From contig OY727097.1 of assembly GCA_963402885.1 (NCBI GenBank), positions 27,273,401 to 27,337,400 of the forward strand: a stretch of 64,000 bases of DNA, read 5' to 3'. The first letter of the stretch is position 1. Each line of letters starts with the position of its first letter. Both the position numbers and the translations under genes were made by a program. Positions 61,634 to 64,000 of this stretch are shown here, piece by piece. This DNA comes from Antedon bifida (taxonomy: Eukaryota > Echinodermata > Crinoidea > Comatulida > Antedonidae). The notes below the pieces were generated by a model, which was not told the DNA's origin, did not search any database, and saw nothing but the letters and a program-made list of their open reading frames with translations.

Positions 61634-62212
61634 ACTACAGAACTTCAAATTCCAACAAAAGTTCAACTCTCTTTCTATCATTGCCAAATCAATTCATGAA
61701 TAATGTTTACTTTTTTTTATCTGTTAAAAAGTAATTTTACTTTTTTAAAGATTAATGAAATCTACAAACTTCAACTTCTAACAAAAGTTCAACTCTCTTT
61801 CTATCATTGCCAATTTCATTCATGAATAATGTTTACTTTTTTTTATCTGTTAAAAAGTAATTTTACTTTTTTAAAGATTAATGAAATCTACAAACTTCAA
61901 CTTCTAACAAAAGTTCAACTCTCTTTCTATCATTGCCAATTTCATTCATGAATAATGTTTACTTTTTTTTATCTGTTAAAAAATAATTTTACTTTTTTAA
62001 AGATTAATGAAATCTACAAACTTCAACTTCTAACAAAAGTTCAACTCTCTTTCTATCATTGCCAATTTCAATTCATGAATAATGTTTACTTTTTTTTATC
62101 TGTAAAAAGTAATTTTACTTTTTTAAAGATTAATGAAATCTACAAACTTCAACTTCTAACAAAAGTTCAACTCTCATTCTATCTTTGCCAATTTAATGAA
62201 TAATGTTTACAA
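61634..62212. repeat. Tandem array, five units of 126 bp
   Basis: GTTCAACTCTCTTTCTATCA occurs at 61661, 61787, 61913, 62039 and, with one change, 62165: an exact 126-bp period. Units share TGAATAATGTTTACTTTTTT and TTAATGAAATCTACAAACTT. 126 is 42 codons, hence the open frames. The middle copies are nearly identical. Confidence 0.9.
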
Positions 62213-62799
62213 GTTATTTTTTTAACTTTAAGTGTTTTTTAGAGCGATTCTCAGGGGCGGTTTCAGCATTATAGATTAGTGGAGGCTAAATATTTCATAA
62301 ACATCAAAACGATCCGTCAGGTTGAAAAAAAATAGTCATTATTTTATTTTTAAAAAGACATGGCTGTTAAATTTTAGAGGGGCTAAAGTCTGTTTAGTCC
62401 CGCTTAAATCCGTGCCTGATTCAAAAGTTGCTGAACAGGTATTAAGCAAGTGCGAGGTGGCAATTTTGAATATAGCTGTACATACCAAATGAACAGGTTG
62501 ATTCAAAATAAAAGAGAAACTGAACCAGAAGTAATAGGCTTTTCCTGAAAGAAGGTTATTCATGCCGAAGATCTCAAAGACTCCGAGTCTTTCTACAAAC
62601 GAAACGCAACAATGTAATTTTAATGCAACATTTAGCAGTTGGTATTTTCCATCTAGTAAAACTTAACTTGTTGCTTTGTCACGAGTGTGGCATCTTAAAG
62701 CCAAGTGCAATGGGCCGTACAGCTTAAATTTCGCTTTATTTTACAACAAATCTATTGTTTAAGAAATCAAGTAAAGGTTAATGAAAGTAACTTGAGTAG

Positions 62800-62875
62800 C
62801 ATGAGTCATTGTGGTAGTACAGGATTGCACTTGGCTTCTACTCCAAAGGATTATGGTTCGATCTTGACAATCCTA
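62800..62875 (+). mobile_element. Degraded SINE head
   Basis: TTGCACTTGGCTTCTACTCC and GGATTATGGTTCGATCTTGA resemble the tRNA-like head of the copy at 59348 but are diverged. Confidence 0.35.
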
Positions 62876-62918
62876 TAATGATTCTTTTCAGGCACTTCTT
62901 CAAATACAGTTATTTCAT

Positions 62919-63082
62919 AGTCTCTGTATACACTATCAAACTAGTTTAAAAAAAAAAGTGTGATATGCCCAAATATGGTAGTGATATGCCCAAATATGGT
63001 AGCGATATGACATCAACATGTCTATATATGGGCACATCACATTTTTTTTGTCACATAAAGTTTGATAGTGTAGACAGAGCTC
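62919..63082. mobile_element. Palindromic MITE family, copy 12
   Basis: Ends AGTCTCTGTATACACTATCA and TTTGATAGTGTAGACAGAGC. It contains two successive GATATGCCCAAATATGGTAG units in the left arm, matching the doubled form in copies at 2918 and 59731. Confidence 0.83.
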
Positions 63083-63248
63083 TATTAATATTATATTGTG
63101 TGTAAAATTACATAATAGAATCTGAAAATCCTCTGAGGTATGAACTCAATGTTATGCAAAATAAGGGTGCTGGATGGCTGGATGATGACAAACATTTTAA
63201 AAAATTGATTTACAGTATTTAATAAAACCAGCATTTTAATAATAATGT

Positions 63249-63432
63249 ATCCCCTTTCCCATCATCTAGTAAAACTCTGTAGATTATACACACCGTGGCG
63301 CACACCACACAAAACGCATGTGTTGAAGTCTGGAGTGATGTGAAAGGAGTACAGTACAATATACTGTCGAGTAGTTTTACTGTAGCAGTCCAAAGTCTTG
63401 ATTGTGTAAACTCTGGAGTGATGTGAAAGGGG
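63249..63432. mobile_element. MITE with CCCCTTTC ends
   Basis: Left end TATCCCCTTTCCCATCATCT followed by AAAACTCTGTAGATTATACA; right end GTAAACTCTGGAGTGATGTG then AAAGGGGTA. An inner copy, TCTGGAGTGATGTGAAAGGA, lies near 63330. Same end type as 20947-21057. Confidence 0.5.
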
Positions 63433-64000
63433 TATGCGTAGCTTAGTAGTTTTAGCAGCACAAAGATTGTTTGGGCTATCTGTAACTAGAAAAAAAAGTT
63501 ATGGCACAGCCTATGGTATGCTCCAGTTCCTATGACAATCATGCCAATATCACTAGTTTAAGGTCACACACAGCACTGACAAAATGAATGGATGGTTTCC
63601 GTTTTAAGTATGATTCAAACAAATCTGCCCTTTCCATCTAAAGTTATTGGTATGTTCATAAAATTCAAATTGACATCCGTCAAACCTGAGTTATCCCGGA
63701 AATTGCCATAATAAGCCAGTTACACTATGCTTAGTACCTTCTATCTCCTAGTACTTTGCTATAGTAACTTTAGGAAGTAAAGCTAAGAAATTGTAGTACA
63801 TTGTTCGGACTGATAGTTTTTTTTCATACATTTATCTGGCGATTTAATTAATTATACCAGTGTGAACAGGGCATAAGACCCAGAAGAAAGATAAACTTAT
63901 TCAGGAGATAATAGTACATGTACAGTATTTGCATAGAAACTCTATACTCTATGCTTCATTAATAATGGTACGCTTTTTCCAACAAAATGTTTTGCTATTG

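Larger units (their letters stand above)
56223..64000. other. Upstream intron of the Shroom gene (incomplete)
   Basis: The preceding exon should end in phase 0 and encode the first PDZ half. I looked on the minus strand for a donor with GLGF-like coding ahead of it and found none, so it probably lies past 64000. The interval holds a LINE-like tail, three MITE-family copies, a SINE, an ATF-type palindrome and two tandem arrays. Confidence 0.5.

Noticed and set aside
61955..62203. 82-codon open frame over the 126-bp array
   Set aside because: The 42-codon period keeps the frame open; no protein signature.
56223..64000. First half of the PDZ domain
   Set aside because: Searched by eye for a phase 0 donor preceded by GLGF-like coding on the minus strand; none convincing.

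Overview
This window is A+T-rich animal nuclear DNA: intron-dominated, dense in short interspersed repeats, with GT-AG introns and no bacterial-style gene packing. The only gene I can establish is a partial Shroom-family gene (PDZ-containing, actin- and Rho-kinase-linked cytoskeletal regulator) on the minus strand. Its upstream end lies beyond 64000 and its downstream end before position 1. The repeat content and gene structure suggest an invertebrate, perhaps a marine deuterostome such as an echinoderm. That placement is an impression, not a demonstration.

Seven coding exons can be read in transcription order: 56222-56074 (second half of a PDZ domain), 53358-53248, 18526-18332, 17874-14628 (one 3.2 kb exon), 14165-14104, 13301-12918 and 1433-954 (start of the C-terminal ASD2-like domain). 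Every junction has GT-AG ends and every reading-frame phase matches its neighbour (intron phases 2, 2, 2, 0, 2, 2). The chain encodes about 1542 residues without an internal stop. The start codon, the first half of the PDZ, and most of ASD2 with the stop codon are outside the window. In known Shroom proteins ASD1 targets F-actin and ASD2 recruits Rho-kinase, driving apical actomyosin contraction in epithelia. I assign the same role here by homology.

The rest is intron and repeats. Long introns occupy 1434-12917 (11.5 kb) and 18527-53247 (34.7 kb). A palindromic MITE family, with ends reading AGCTCTGTCTACACTATCAA, has about sixteen full or partial copies spread through the window. There are also pogo/Tigger-like short elements with CAGT..ACTG ends, tRNA-derived SINE copies, LINE 3' tails, a decayed LINE reverse-transcriptase C-terminus at 12.1 kb, a possible Helitron 3' end at 53.1 kb, and several tandem arrays (66 bp at 29 kb, 126 bp at 61.6 kb, 19 bp at 60.9 kb, 20 bp at 20.2 kb, and others).

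The observations most worth following are: a possible PDZ-less Shroom start at 53432, which runs in frame into the 53.2 kb exon; the abundant symmetric MITE family; a near-perfect 80 bp hairpin at 25.1 kb; and an unrecognised coding-looking remnant on the plus strand at 39.3-39.75 kb inside the longest intron.
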